From a virus: 21,725 bases of DNA. The stretch spans positions 1 through 21,725 of IMG/VR virus record IMGVR_UViG_3300046001_007835; one strand, 5' to 3'. The translations under genes and the position numbers were made by a program. The notes below the pieces were generated by a model. That model was not told where the DNA came from. It saw nothing but the letters and a program-made list of their open reading frames with translations, and made no database searches. Below, piece after piece: positions 1 to 8,743 of this stretch (within the stretch, counting starts at the first letter, position 1; each line of letters begins with the position of its first letter).

Positions 1-2
1 TA

Positions 3-839
3 GACAAAGCTAAAAAGGCGCTCAGAGATTTCTTGGATGAGAATCCAGATCATCTGGCGGCATTCGATGCTATCAGCAACAAGACGGCTTCATTAAAAAT
101 TTCTGACAATATTGGGGATACATTCAAAAGCCGAGGCGCGGCAATCCAAGGGTTGCTAGGTATTGTATTTGATAAATTCAATCCTTCAGACTTGCTCAAA
201 AAGACTGAGGACTTCCAAGGGTCTGAAAATATGGACCTTGTCGCAGCGGTTCAGCTTTCAAAAAACAAAGACATATTTGCTGTGTATTTTGGAAAGGATC
301 CCAACGAAGAATCTGCGATGTCTGCATCTGAACGCGACGTTAGAGACAAGCTGAGAGCAGATCCAAATTTCGTCGAGCATGAGGCATTCGACTGGATGAT
401 GCTTGGTCCTGAAAACGCTGACAACTTTTTGGCAGAATCATCATTAAAGCCAGAAGAATTGATTCCAGAATATCGCAACAAACACGAAAAAGCCAGCGTC
501 AAAACTGGGTCGGAGGAAACCGTGCTTGGAGCAATGAAGATGTTTGCGGGGATCCCATTGAAGGTGGTTAAAAAAACACAGGCACAGATTGATCAATTTG
601 CAAAAAAACGTGATCTTCGTCTCGCCAAAAGAAAAGCCGAGCAAGCCAGAAAAGAGGATATCAAAAAAATCTCAAACAAGTTAAAAACTCGAGATGCAAA
701 TCTGGAAAAGCTGGCGAATCAGATTGCATCAGCGTCAGAGAAGCCATTGATCAAATCACTAAAGGCAAAAGAGTCCGAGGTGAAGAAAGACAGAAATGCG
801 CTTGCCCGGCAAATTATTAAGCTGCAGAATATGAACTGA
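3..839 (+). CDS. C-terminal part of an unidentified coiled-coil phage protein (5' end outside window)
   Basis: The reading frame is open to the left edge (first full codon GAC at 3), so this is the last 278 residues of a longer protein; the TTG at 33 is just an internal leucine codon. The final 100 or so residues are rich in Lys, Glu, Ala and Gln with heptad-like spacing, predicting a long charged coiled coil. I recognise no family. It lies immediately upstream of the terminase genes, and in a circularly permuted phage map that is where the last virion genes (internal or ejection proteins, large polyvalent proteins) often end; this role is inference only. The gene is visibly more AT-rich than the terminase genes that follow. 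Confidence 0.8.
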   Translation, partial: DKAKKALRDFLDENPDHLAAFDAISNKTASLKISDNIGDTFKSRGAAIQGLLGIVFDKFNPSDLLKKTEDFQGSENMDLVAAVQLSKNKDIFAVYFGKDPNEESAMSASERDVRDKLRADPNFVEHEAFDWMMLGPENADNFLAESSLKPEELIPEYRNKHEKASVKTGSEETVLGAMKMFAGIPLKVVKKTQAQIDQFAKKRDLRLAKRKAEQARKEDIKKISNKLKTRDANLEKLANQIASASEKPLIKSLKAKESEVKKDRNALARQIIKLQNMN

Positions 840-855
840 ACTCAAACCGGATTAT

Positions 856-1068
856 ATGGAAAAGCAATACGCAGTAACAATCGATGACGCAAAAAATAAC
901 GCACTTGAAGTAGAATGCTTCAAGATAATGAAGTATGAACTTCTCGACCTTCCAGACGGGATGATGATTGCTATCCCACCAGACGCTACCGAAGACATTC
1001 GGATTGCCGCTCAAGAAGCACAGAACGGTAACTACGAGGCATTGATGAGAGCAACCGGAGGAAACTGA
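856..1068 (+). CDS. Small acidic protein of unknown function upstream of terminase
   Basis: A 70-residue reading frame, mostly acidic, with no membrane segment, cysteine motif or family I recognise. It starts with ATG 16 nt after the preceding stop, in an AT-rich context without a Shine-Dalgarno site. It ends with a GGAGG-containing stretch that serves as ribosome binding site for the terminase small subunit 2 nt downstream. Its tight packing on the same strand as its neighbours supports a real gene. Confidence 0.7.
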   Translation: MEKQYAVTIDDAKNNALEVECFKIMKYELLDLPDGMMIAIPPDATEDIRIAAQEAQNGNYEALMRATGGN

Positions 1069-1070
1069 AT

Positions 1071-1628
1071 ATGCCACGCAAACTTGAGAAACCACCTGAC
1101 GTCGATCCTCCACCGGAGTGGTTTGACGAAGTCCGTAAACGATCCGAAGAAATGGGCATCACCTACAAATGCATCGAAGTGTGCGCGCCTCGCACCGCTG
1201 CGACTGCGCTGTGGATGAAGGCGCAGGGAGTGTCCAACAAGCAGATATCGAAACGCACAGGACTGAGCTACGGTGCCATCAATGGACTGTCATGGCGGCA
1301 CGCCGACACGCTTGAAACGAAGCGGAAGGAATTCTCGCAGAAGTATGCCATCGCTGCCCAGACGTTCACCGACTTGCTCTTCGACAAGGCCGAACAACTT
1401 GCTGAGAATCCTGACCAACTGGTCAACATCTCTCCAGACAAACTGGCGCTCACGGTTGGCATTATGACTGACAAGGCAGCACAACTCTCAGGCATGGCCG
1501 GGGTGGTCATTGAGCACCGCAAGGGGGCGTCCATCTCTGACGCTGCCAAGGTGATCTCAGATGCCAAGGCACGCATCGCAGCCAAGTTGCGCAACGATGC
1601 CGTCGAGGCTGAAATCATCACTGCATGA
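1071..1628 (+). CDS. terS: Terminase small subunit (DNA-packaging recognition protein), probable
   Basis: A 185-residue protein directly before the large terminase gene. Residues about 42-77 form a helix-turn-helix-like segment (motif QGVSNKQISKRTGLSYGAI), as expected for a small subunit that recognises the phage packaging site. The remainder is helical and would form the oligomerisation region. The start is supported by one of the few clear Shine-Dalgarno sites in the window, GGAGG nine nt before the ATG. Its stop overlaps the terL start as ATGA. The assignment rests on position, size and the HTH, since small terminases are poorly conserved in sequence. Confidence 0.75.
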   Translation: MPRKLEKPPDVDPPPEWFDEVRKRSEEMGITYKCIEVCAPRTAATALWMKAQGVSNKQISKRTGLSYGAINGLSWRHADTLETKRKEFSQKYAIAAQTFTDLLFDKAEQLAENPDQLVNISPDKLALTVGIMTDKAAQLSGMAGVVIEHRKGASISDAAKVISDAKARIAAKLRNDAVEAEIITA

Positions 1629-3223
1629 TCTGGCGCAAACATCCGATCCTCGAAGCTCCGACCGACGAGGAGATCGTTGAACTCGACGAGGAGACTCTGC
1701 TCGAGATCCATGCGATCTACCATGAGGCAATCGAGAATGCCGAGCGGGATCCGTATCGGTTTGGATTCCGATTGCCTCACTGGGACAAGGCCGAGGAGCA
1801 ACTGGCCGAGGTCACCGAGATTGTTGCCCTCGGCGGAAACCGATCAGGCAAAACCCAGTGGGGTGCATTCACGATTGTGCGGGCGGCGCTCGAGAATCCC
1901 GGGTCAGAGATATTCTGCTTCGCGCAGACTGCCGAGGTATCCATCCGGCAGCAGCAGAGTGCAGTCTGGGATTGGTTGCCCGCTGAGATGCGGATGAAAC
2001 AAACGACCAGTGGCACCTACATCAGCTACACGAAGAAGAACGGCTTCACAGACTCGTCGTTGATCTTGCCCAACGGGTCGCAGATCATCTTCAAGACCTA
2101 CAGCCAGTATCAAAACAACCCGACGATCCTTGAAGGTGCCGAGCTTGGCAGTCGGAATCCAAAATGGCACAACGTCGGTGTGTGGCTTGACGAGTATCTG
2201 CTTGGGCCGGAGTTGATCAACACGCTGCGCTTCCGGCTTGCTACGCGAGATGCAAAACTGCTTCTCACATTCACGCCGATCGACGGCTACACCGAGGTGA
2301 TCAAGGAATTCCTCGATGGTGCCAAGACGATTGAAAGCCGTGAGGCAGAACTGCTCAACGGCGAGCTTGTGCCATACGTCCAGCGCAGTCAGAAGCGGAA
2401 CGCATCAATCCACTACTTCCACTCGCAGGACAATCCATTCGGTGGCTATCCCCGCATCAGGGAGGCACTGATGGGGCGCGGCAGGGAAGAGATCCTCATC
2501 CGCGCCTACGGTGTGCCAGTGAAGTCTCACGCGACGAAATTCCCTAGATTCAACAAGGAGGTCAACGTGGTGCCGCCGGAGAAGATCCCGACCAACAACG
2601 TGACTCGATACATGATACTGGACCCCGCCGGATCCAAGGCATGGTTCATGTGCTGGATTGCAGTCGATGCCAGCGGAACCTTCTGGGTCTACCGTGAATA
2701 TCCCGGCGTCGATGTCGGTGACTGGGCAGAATGGAAGTCTGGCAAGTGGCTGCCGGGCGACGGTGCCAAGGGACAAGGACTCGGCATTCGCGACTATATC
2801 GACATCATCAAAGATCTCGAAGGCGAAGAGGAGATCTTCGAGCGTCTGATCGACCCGAGACTCGGTGCTGCAAAATACCAAGCGGCCGACGGGTCATCGT
2901 CGATCATTGAAGACCTAGCAGAGCAGGACATGGTATTTGTCCCGGCACCCGGCCTTGAGATTGAGGATGGTTTGCAGGCACTGCTCTCGAAAATGTCGTG
3001 GGATACGTCGAAGGCGATGGACGGCATCAACCGTCCGCATTTCTACATCTCCGACGAGTGCGAGAACATCATTCACGCATTGAGCGAATACACTGGCGAA
3101 GGCGGATTGAAAGAAGCATGGAAGGATCCTATTGACGTCTTGCGCTATGCCGCAATTGCTGGCATAGATCATGTAGACAGTTCAGAGATTAACGTAACAA
3201 CATATGGAACAGGTGGCTACTAA
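1625..3223 (+). CDS. terL: Terminase large subunit (ATPase-nuclease DNA packaging motor)
   Basis: This 532-residue protein has the layout of large terminases: an N-terminal ATPase that drives DNA into the procapsid and a C-terminal RNase H-like nuclease that cuts the concatemer. Walker A is GGNRSGKT at residues 70-77. Walker B is VGVWLDE at 184-190, with the catalytic Glu last. A coupling motif LLLTFTPIDG is at 212-221. Candidate metal-binding nuclease residues are Asp333 (ILDPAG), Asp410 (LIDPRLG) and Asp502 or Asp505 (DPIDVLRY). Length is usual for the family. The start overlaps the terS stop (ATGA) with no Shine-Dalgarno site, and the 3' end overlaps the next gene by 20 nt. Confidence 0.96.
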   Translation: MIWRKHPILEAPTDEEIVELDEETLLEIHAIYHEAIENAERDPYRFGFRLPHWDKAEEQLAEVTEIVALGGNRSGKTQWGAFTIVRAALENPGSEIFCFAQTAEVSIRQQQSAVWDWLPAEMRMKQTTSGTYISYTKKNGFTDSSLILPNGSQIIFKTYSQYQNNPTILEGAELGSRNPKWHNVGVWLDEYLLGPELINTLRFRLATRDAKLLLTFTPIDGYTEVIKEFLDGAKTIESREAELLNGELVPYVQRSQKRNASIHYFHSQDNPFGGYPRIREALMGRGREEILIRAYGVPVKSHATKFPRFNKEVNVVPPEKIPTNNVTRYMILDPAGSKAWFMCWIAVDASGTFWVYREYPGVDVGDWAEWKSGKWLPGDGAKGQGLGIRDYIDIIKDLEGEEEIFERLIDPRLGAAKYQAADGSSSIIEDLAEQDMVFVPAPGLEIEDGLQALLSKMSWDTSKAMDGINRPHFYISDECENIIHALSEYTGEGGLKEAWKDPIDVLRYAAIAGIDHVDSSEINVTTYGTGGY

Positions 3224-3485
3224 GCGAAAAGAAAAAGCAGAAGAAATCATTAATAGTATTCTTAATAAGGAACCTGCTATTGAACAATCTATCGAATCGG
3301 AACCAGAGAGCTTCGATGTGCGGGTCATACGGCTTGCCAGAAACAAAAAATTTGTCTACGGAGTGCTTGACGGGACGCTGATTGAAATCTTCCTCCCTCG
3401 ACGCAGGGAGAATTCGATCAATAGGCGCATCACCGTCGTGAGGGCACCTGAGATCGGCGAAAACAAATACAAGGTATTGCAATGA
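3204..3485 (+). CDS. Small basic protein of unknown function between terminase and portal
   Basis: A 93-residue protein with a Lys/Glu-rich helical N terminus (about residues 5-22) and a more compact C-terminal half containing an RRR cluster. It starts inside the last codons of terL (20-nt overlap) and its stop overlaps the portal start as ATGA, so it is embedded in the packaging operon. No family recognised. Small proteins at this position are common in phages with SU10-like heads, but no function follows from that. Confidence 0.75.
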   Translation: MEQVATKRKEKAEEIINSILNKEPAIEQSIESEPESFDVRVIRLARNKKFVYGVLDGTLIEIFLPRRRENSINRRITVVRAPEIGENKYKVLQ

Positions 3486-5551
3486 GCGAAATGGAAAAGA
3501 TGGAAGGCAACGATGAACTCATCTACGCATCAGATGAGCCGGATATCAACGCGCTCGCGAATGCATACAATACGACGCTTGGCGATCTCGACACGTATTT
3601 CGACACCTGCCTGCGCAGCTACAACGACCGCAGGAACATCTGGGATGGCAAGACTGAAGACTTGAGAAAGTCCGGTGCGACGGCATTCCCATGGCAGGGT
3701 GCGTCAGACCAAGAGGTCAACGTGATCGGCGAGCGCATCAATACCTACGTCTCCATTTTCGACCAAGCACTGCAACGCAGTCACATCAAAGCATTCCCAA
3801 CATCGATGGCATCGATGGCACGCGCAGGCGTCGTCTCGTCGTTTTTGAAATGGATGAAGTCGTCCTACATCCCAGATTTCAAAAATCAGATGGAGCAGGG
3901 TGCAAACTACCTGCTCGAGAAGGGGTTGATGGTCACCTACGTCGGGTGGAAGCGCGAGTCTCGCACCTACCTGCAACCGATGACTCTCGACGAGATTGCC
4001 GAGCAGGCACCTGAATTAATCGAAATCATCCTCGACGAGACGAATGACGACATCGTCATCAGCATGCTGCAACAGGCATTCCCGAAGCTATCCAACAAGC
4101 GTGCCAAGAAGTGTGTCAAGGAGCTACGCACCAAGGGTGAGACGCAGATCCCGGCACCGAGGCAGAGTGTCGATTGCCCAGTGGCATATGCCTGTGCGCC
4201 CGACGGCGAGGTAATTTTCCCATCCTACGTTTCCGACCCGCAGCGTGCGCCATGGATTTTCTGGAGGTGCTTCCTGACCGCACAAGAGCTTGAGAAAAAA
4301 GTGACCAACGAGGGATGGGACGAGGACTGGGTGGAGAATGCCATCCAGAACCTGCGCGGCAACGACTCGATGTATTACGACGGCGAGAAGATGAAGCGTG
4401 CGTCATTGCTGCCCATTGTGGACGAGCAGGAGCTTGTCATGGTCGTCTATGCATACCAACGCTTGATCGACGAAGAGGATGGCTCAGAGGGCATCTATTG
4501 CACCGTCTTCCACCCAGACACAGACGGCTATGCCAAGCATGAATTGCTCAATGGCATGGACGACTACCCGTTTGTCGTCACCCGTCTCGCGAACGACCAG
4601 AAGCGCATGTATGAGACGCTATCGTTCGCTGACATCCTGCGTGGGCCGCAGATGCAAATCAAGACCGAGCGTGACTCACGCATCGACCGGGCATCGTTGG
4701 CGACACTGCCACCGATCATGCACCCAGCCGGGCGACCACCAAGCGACTGGGGACCGGGTCGCCGTGTGCCATACCGTCGCCTCGGTGAGATCGCATTTGG
4801 CCCGGTGCCGCAAATGGATCAGGGATCGATGGAGATCGAGATGGCGATGAAGATTCAAGCCGACCGTGCCGTTGGTCTCGATCTCGACAATCCATTGGCG
4901 ACCATCAAGCAGCAGTTCTACATCAACAAATTTCTCGACCATGTGCGCGATGTGCTGACGATGGCATTCAAACTCTATCAGCGTGTCGGACCGGACGAGG
5001 TATTCTTCCAAGTCACCGGAAACCCGAATGGTCAGATCATGTCGAAAGGATCGCCTGACGACAATTTCTCCATCGTGGTATCATTTGATACCCAATCGTC
5101 GGATCCTGAGGTTGCAGAGACACAACTGCGCAACATGGTGAGTCTGTTGCAATTCGACCGCAATGGTCGTCTGGACACCGACAAGCTCCTTGAATTCTCC
5201 GCGCAGGCAATCAACCCAATGTTTGCCGACTACGTGCTCCAGCCTGCCGAGGAGGCACAGCAGAAGGTGATGAAGGAAGTCACCGACGACATCGCGAAGA
5301 TCTACGCTGGCATCGAAGTGCCTGCCCGCCCGAATGGTGCGCAGATCGCGATGCAGATGCTTCAAGCATATGTGCAGCAGCCCGACGTCGCACAGCGTGC
5401 ATCGTCCGACGAAGCATTCGGCCAGCGCCTTCAGAAATATGCCGAGCAATATCAATTCCAGATGCAGCAGATGCAGAACGCGCAGATCGGCAAGATCGGC
5501 ACTGCCCCGGCTGAAATGGGAGGAATGCAAACCCAAGGGATGCAACAATGA
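3482..5551 (+). CDS. Portal protein
   Basis: At 689 residues this is the size of podovirus-type portals, the dodecameric ring at the capsid vertex through which DNA enters and leaves. It follows the large terminase, as portals usually do. Early residues contain the FPWQGASD segment typical of the portal family, and a conserved-looking core around residues 385-470 includes ADILRGPQMQ and an RPPSDWGPGRRV stretch. The last 60 or so residues are Gln/Met-rich and probably form the coiled or disordered crown. The start overlaps the previous stop (ATGA), and the end overlaps the next gene in the same way. The call rests on overall family resemblance, length and synteny. Confidence 0.88.
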   Translation: MSEMEKMEGNDELIYASDEPDINALANAYNTTLGDLDTYFDTCLRSYNDRRNIWDGKTEDLRKSGATAFPWQGASDQEVNVIGERINTYVSIFDQALQRSHIKAFPTSMASMARAGVVSSFLKWMKSSYIPDFKNQMEQGANYLLEKGLMVTYVGWKRESRTYLQPMTLDEIAEQAPELIEIILDETNDDIVISMLQQAFPKLSNKRAKKCVKELRTKGETQIPAPRQSVDCPVAYACAPDGEVIFPSYVSDPQRAPWIFWRCFLTAQELEKKVTNEGWDEDWVENAIQNLRGNDSMYYDGEKMKRASLLPIVDEQELVMVVYAYQRLIDEEDGSEGIYCTVFHPDTDGYAKHELLNGMDDYPFVVTRLANDQKRMYETLSFADILRGPQMQIKTERDSRIDRASLATLPPIMHPAGRPPSDWGPGRRVPYRRLGEIAFGPVPQMDQGSMEIEMAMKIQADRAVGLDLDNPLATIKQQFYINKFLDHVRDVLTMAFKLYQRVGPDEVFFQVTGNPNGQIMSKGSPDDNFSIVVSFDTQSSDPEVAETQLRNMVSLLQFDRNGRLDTDKLLEFSAQAINPMFADYVLQPAEEAQQKVMKEVTDDIAKIYAGIEVPARPNGAQIAMQMLQAYVQQPDVAQRASSDEAFGQRLQKYAEQYQFQMQQMQNAQIGKIGTAPAEMGGMQTQGMQQ

Positions 5552-6243
5552 ATTTTACCACATGGCTACGGAACAAGCTGGACAACCTCAATCCAGACAA
5601 CAACGCCCGAGTTACGCCAGATATTGGGGCAACCCCAAATGTCTTGAAGACTTCTGTTTTTGACAAGGCAATCGATACTCTAGAGACAATTGACGGGGCG
5701 ATTGCCAATACCGGAGCCGCAGCTAATGTCGCAGCATCACGCCCCGGCATGGCAGCGTCTATGAGAATGGGAGCACCTCTCATCCCATACGCAGGAAGAA
5801 TAGTGACTGGGCTAGCATCGAAATTTGAACCAATCCAAGCTGGGTTGTGGGCGATTGATGCAGGTCGGGCAATTACCGATCCCGAATACAGGAAAAGGCA
5901 TTTGGACGCTTTGAAAAAACTCGAAAAGGGGGAAAAGTATTCAGTCTTTGGGGGTGCCGGGGATAGCAAAAACTTCAATTTGACTGCGGCTTTGCAAACG
6001 TTGGAACATCCAACGTCAACAGGCGGAGCATTGCTGAGATACGCCCAAGAGTCATCCGCTGACCTTAAGAAAGCGCAAGAAGCAAACAAATTGGCTATGG
6101 GGCAAGTGTCTGATAAGAAAACTAAGACACAAAGAGAATTGGTTGATTTAATTCAGTATTTGAATCAGAATAACTCCATTGAGAGTAATAATGCTCGCAA
6201 TTCCGAAAGAGCTATTACCACCGCAAAGAATTACTTTAAATGA
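5548..6243 (+). CDS. Unknown structural-region protein with Ala/Gly-rich middle
   Basis: A 231-residue protein between portal and scaffold. The middle (about residues 55-110) is rich in Ala, Gly and Met with weak hydrophobic character (MRMGAPLIPYAGRIV), which could be a membrane-active or helical-bundle segment. The C terminus is polar, Asn/Lys-rich and probably helical. I recognise no family. The sequence is more AT-rich than the portal gene. It is joined to its neighbours by ATGA overlaps on both sides (portal upstream, a 46-residue peptide downstream), which suggests co-translation with head genes. A minor head or ejection protein is possible but unproven. Confidence 0.75.
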   Translation: MNFTTWLRNKLDNLNPDNNARVTPDIGATPNVLKTSVFDKAIDTLETIDGAIANTGAAANVAASRPGMAASMRMGAPLIPYAGRIVTGLASKFEPIQAGLWAIDAGRAITDPEYRKRHLDALKKLEKGEKYSVFGGAGDSKNFNLTAALQTLEHPTSTGGALLRYAQESSADLKKAQEANKLAMGQVSDKKTKTQRELVDLIQYLNQNNSIESNNARNSERAITTAKNYFK

Positions 6244-6380
6244 AAACCTTCATCTTTCTTTCTGAACTTTCTGATCGCAAACACATAAAATTGGATGCAA
6301 TTGAGAAATTTAAACTTGTCTGCTTTGCAATTGCTTACCCAGTGGTGATGGTGATCGCAGCAACGGAATACATTTGCTGA
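6240..6380 (+). CDS. 46-residue peptide with a hydrophobic C-terminal segment
   Basis: A short reading frame whose ATG overlaps the preceding stop (AAATGA), followed after 7 nt by the next gene. Residues 1-24 are charged (KHIKLDAIEKFK). Residues about 25-41 are strongly hydrophobic (LVCFAIAYPVVMVIAA), long enough for one membrane span. Unusually, the charged part precedes the hydrophobic part, which fits a C-terminally anchored peptide. Function unknown. The overlap and the tight fit between two other genes are the main support. Confidence 0.55.
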   Translation: MKTFIFLSELSDRKHIKLDAIEKFKLVCFAIAYPVVMVIAATEYIC

Positions 6381-6387
6381 TACATAT

Positions 6388-6606
6388 ATGATAACCGAGA
6401 TACCAAAGCCGACATTACTTCAGTCAGTCGAAGCATTATCTGACAGGGATGAATTCAAAGTTATTGTCTCATTTATTAGAGACGAACGTGAACGATTCTT
6501 TGCCGACCTTCGCCAAGCAGTGGACTCGAATGAGGTGATGAAGATCACAGGCAGCATCTCCACACTGTCGGAGATGCTTGAAATGCTGGCATCAACTCCT
6601 GAGTGA
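6388..6606 (+). CDS. Small helical protein of unknown function
   Basis: A 72-residue, mostly helical and acidic protein just upstream of the scaffold gene. It starts in a TATATG context without a Shine-Dalgarno site. No motif is recognised. The pattern of charged and hydrophobic residues suggests a two-helix bundle. An overlapping frame beginning at 6578 is only an upstream extension of the scaffold frame. Confidence 0.7.
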   Translation: MITEIPKPTLLQSVEALSDRDEFKVIVSFIRDERERFFADLRQAVDSNEVMKITGSISTLSEMLEMLASTPE

Positions 6607-6629
6607 TGCGCAGTGTGCTTGGGGATTTA

Positions 6630-6658
6630 TTGACACCTCACGTTCATCCTGCGATAGA
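6630..6658 (+). promoter_or_regulatory. Candidate promoter for the scaffold-capsid transcript
   Basis: TTGACA (6630-6635) is a perfect sigma-70-type -35 element, followed after 17 nt by GATAGA (6653-6658), a weak -10. It lies in the 88-nt gap before the scaffold gene, about 36 nt upstream of its ATG. Its position, together with the terminator at 9205-9242, would define a scaffold-capsid-decoration transcript. The weak -10 keeps confidence low. Confidence 0.35.
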
Positions 6659-6694
6659 AGCGACACGCTAACGCCTAGCGAAAATGGTGATTTT

Positions 6695-7735
6695 ATGAAT
6701 AAGCAATCCGACGCCACCGCTGGGGCAGATACACCAGTGATCGATAACATGTCGTTTGAGGAACTTGTTGCTCAACGAATTGGTATGCATACCGAATCAG
6801 AAGATGATTCCGGCGATGAAGACCTCGAGGAGAACGAAGACGGCTTGATCGATGACGATCAAGAACCGGAAACGGAAACCGAAGAGGAAGAAGAGCAGGA
6901 AGAAGAGGCTGAAGAGGAAAGCGAAGAAATTGACTTGCTCAATCTCACGACAGAGCAAATCCAAGAATTGGCTAAGAAGGGCAAGAGTCGTCTGCTGCAC
7001 CGAGTCGGTGAGCTAACCGCTCAGAAAAAAGCCCTCGAGGAGCAATTGAAAAGTCAGTTGGAGGCCCAACCACAAGTTGAAGCTATTCCTGCCGAGCAGA
7101 ACCCGTTTTCAAATATTGATACGGTCGATGCCCTACAGGTGCAGGTCAAGGAGATGGAGAAGGTTGCCAAGGACACCGATCACATCTTGGACGAGCATGA
7201 GGACTACGGTCTTGATGACATCATTGTCATTGGCGACCGGGAATTCACGAAACGTGAGATCAAGAAGGCCAACAGGAATGCCCGCGAATCACTGGTGAAA
7301 TTCATTCCAGCGCAGCACGGCGAACTCGTTAAACGCGAGCAACGTGTCGCTCTCGAAGCACATTTGACCAACCTGATCCCGCAGGAGATTCCTGAGTTTG
7401 CCAACGAGGATTCTCCTCTGGTCAAGCAATTCCTCGCAATGATGGCAGACCCGCTCGTGGCACAGGTGAAACTACGTGTCCCTGACCTCGCCCCGCAATT
7501 GGCGTATCTCTTGGCACACGCAGCAAAATCAATGCAGAGATCATCGAAGGTCGCAACTCGCGCAAAAACAGCGGAACCATCCCGGTCGAAAGTTTCTGGG
7601 ACTCCGTTTGGTGTTGGCGCAGCGAAGAGCACCCCGAAAACTGCAAAGAAAGCCGCTGATCAATTGGAACAAAAGTTCCAAAAATCTCATTCTGAATCCG
7701 ACTGGGTTGCAGCTAGAATTGCACGTCTGAGTTAA
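6695..7735 (+). CDS. Scaffolding protein (head assembly chaperone), probable
   Basis: A 346-residue protein immediately before the major capsid gene, the standard place for a scaffold. Residues about 33-80 are almost entirely Glu and Asp, the next segment (about 80-125) is coiled-coil-like, and the C-terminal 60 residues are basic (many Lys, Arg, Ser), the usual charge layout of scaffolds whose C terminus binds the capsid protein. I chose the ATG at 6695. The frame is open further upstream to 6578, but that extension overlaps the previous gene, looks non-coding and would contain the candidate promoter. A head protease fusion is not apparent. Confidence 0.8.
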   Translation: MNKQSDATAGADTPVIDNMSFEELVAQRIGMHTESEDDSGDEDLEENEDGLIDDDQEPETETEEEEEQEEEAEEESEEIDLLNLTTEQIQELAKKGKSRLLHRVGELTAQKKALEEQLKSQLEAQPQVEAIPAEQNPFSNIDTVDALQVQVKEMEKVAKDTDHILDEHEDYGLDDIIVIGDREFTKREIKKANRNARESLVKFIPAQHGELVKREQRVALEAHLTNLIPQEIPEFANEDSPLVKQFLAMMADPLVAQVKLRVPDLAPQLAYLLAHAAKSMQRSSKVATRAKTAEPSRSKVSGTPFGVGAAKSTPKTAKKAADQLEQKFQKSHSESDWVAARIARLS

Positions 7736-7747
7736 TCTTTATTCAAT
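7719..7747 (+). promoter_or_regulatory. Promoter-like element placed for a leaderless capsid mRNA
   Basis: TTGCAC (7719-7724) is followed by a 17-nt spacer and TTCAAT (7742-7747), which matches the -10 consensus at 4 of 6 positions. The -10 ends exactly 6 nt before the capsid ATG at 7754. The same geometry is seen, more strongly, at the next gene. The element overlaps the end of the scaffold coding region. Confidence 0.3.
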
Positions 7748-7753
7748 ACCATT

Positions 7754-8740
7754 ATGGCTATTTCCAATACCTACCAACCAACCGCACCCGCCGTTAAGTC
7801 GGGCACCGGATCCGCCGTTTCCAACCGCGAAGACCTCAGCACCGAGCTGTCGATCCTCGCGCCTGAGCAAACACCGCTTCTCAGCCTGTGCTCGAAGGGC
7901 AAGGCCAACTCGACCTTCACCGAGTGGACCGTCGACGCCTTGGCCGCGCCGACCACCGCTGGCATTGCCGAAGGTGCTGACGTGACATCGTTCACAAACC
8001 AATTCAGCAACCGTGGCCGCCTCGGCAACTACGTGCAGACCTTCCGCGACGACTACCTCGTCTCGAACCTCCAGCAAGCTGTGTCGAGCGTCGGTCCTGC
8101 CGATTTCGCACAGGCCGAGGTCAAGGCGATCAAGCAAGTTAAGCGCAACGTCGAGGCGACGATCTCCGGCACCCAAGACTTCACGGTCGAGAACGGTGCT
8201 GGAACTCCCTACACCATGCGTGGACTGGGTGCTTGGATCAACAACGGCACCACCGCGATTCCTGCGGCATACCGCACACCAGCGGCGTCGATCAAAGCGA
8301 GCACCTTGATTGAAAGCGACCTCAACGCGATCCTTGCGTCGATCTTCGCGCAGAACGGCGAGATGAACGCATTGACTCTTGTTGCAGGCACTGCCCTTCG
8401 TCGGACGATCAGCAACTTCACCCGTAATGATGGTGGAGCATCTAACGAAAACGTGTATCAAGTCATGCAGGACGCAACCAGCAAGACGATCACGCTTTCG
8501 GTCAGCATCTACGATTCTGATTTCGGGATGCTGAAGATCGTCAACGCCAACCCAGCTTGCACGCTTGCCGGGACTGGCTACATCATCAACCCGAAATACC
8601 TCGCCTTCAACACGCTCATTCCAATGGGATCCAAGCGTCTCGAAGACCAAGGCGGTGGTCCTCGTGGTTTCGTCGACATGACCGGAACTCTCTGCGTAAA
8701 GCACCCGGGTGCGCACGGCAAGATCACTGGCATTTCCTAA
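7754..8740 (+). CDS. Major capsid protein, SU10/DUF5309-like
   Basis: A 328-residue protein directly after the scaffold. The N-terminal third resembles the SU10-type (DUF5309) capsid family: an EDLSTELSILAPEQTPLLSL segment at about residues 26-45, then the GKAN...FTEWTVDALAAP stretch and a conserved-type EGAD motif near residue 77. A helical region with VKAIKQVKRNVEAT follows, in the position of the HK97-fold spine helix. A Gly-rich C-terminal part contains an I-P-M-G-S-K-R segment. Codon use is strongly GC-biased at third positions, as expected for a highly expressed gene. The start has no Shine-Dalgarno site, only AT-rich sequence. Confidence 0.9.
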   Translation: MAISNTYQPTAPAVKSGTGSAVSNREDLSTELSILAPEQTPLLSLCSKGKANSTFTEWTVDALAAPTTAGIAEGADVTSFTNQFSNRGRLGNYVQTFRDDYLVSNLQQAVSSVGPADFAQAEVKAIKQVKRNVEATISGTQDFTVENGAGTPYTMRGLGAWINNGTTAIPAAYRTPAASIKASTLIESDLNAILASIFAQNGEMNALTLVAGTALRRTISNFTRNDGGASNENVYQVMQDATSKTITLSVSIYDSDFGMLKIVNANPACTLAGTGYIINPKYLAFNTLIPMGSKRLEDQGGGPRGFVDMTGTLCVKHPGAHGKITGIS

Positions 8741-8743
8741 TCG

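Noticed and set aside
5280-6089. A 269-codon minus-strand frame across the portal end and the next gene
   Set aside because: It runs antisense through two well-supported genes and its product has shadow-type Ser/Arg/Ala composition.
6578-6694. Upstream extension of the scaffold frame
   Set aside because: It overlaps the previous gene, contains the candidate promoter and has Cys/Ser/Trp composition unlike the acidic scaffold.
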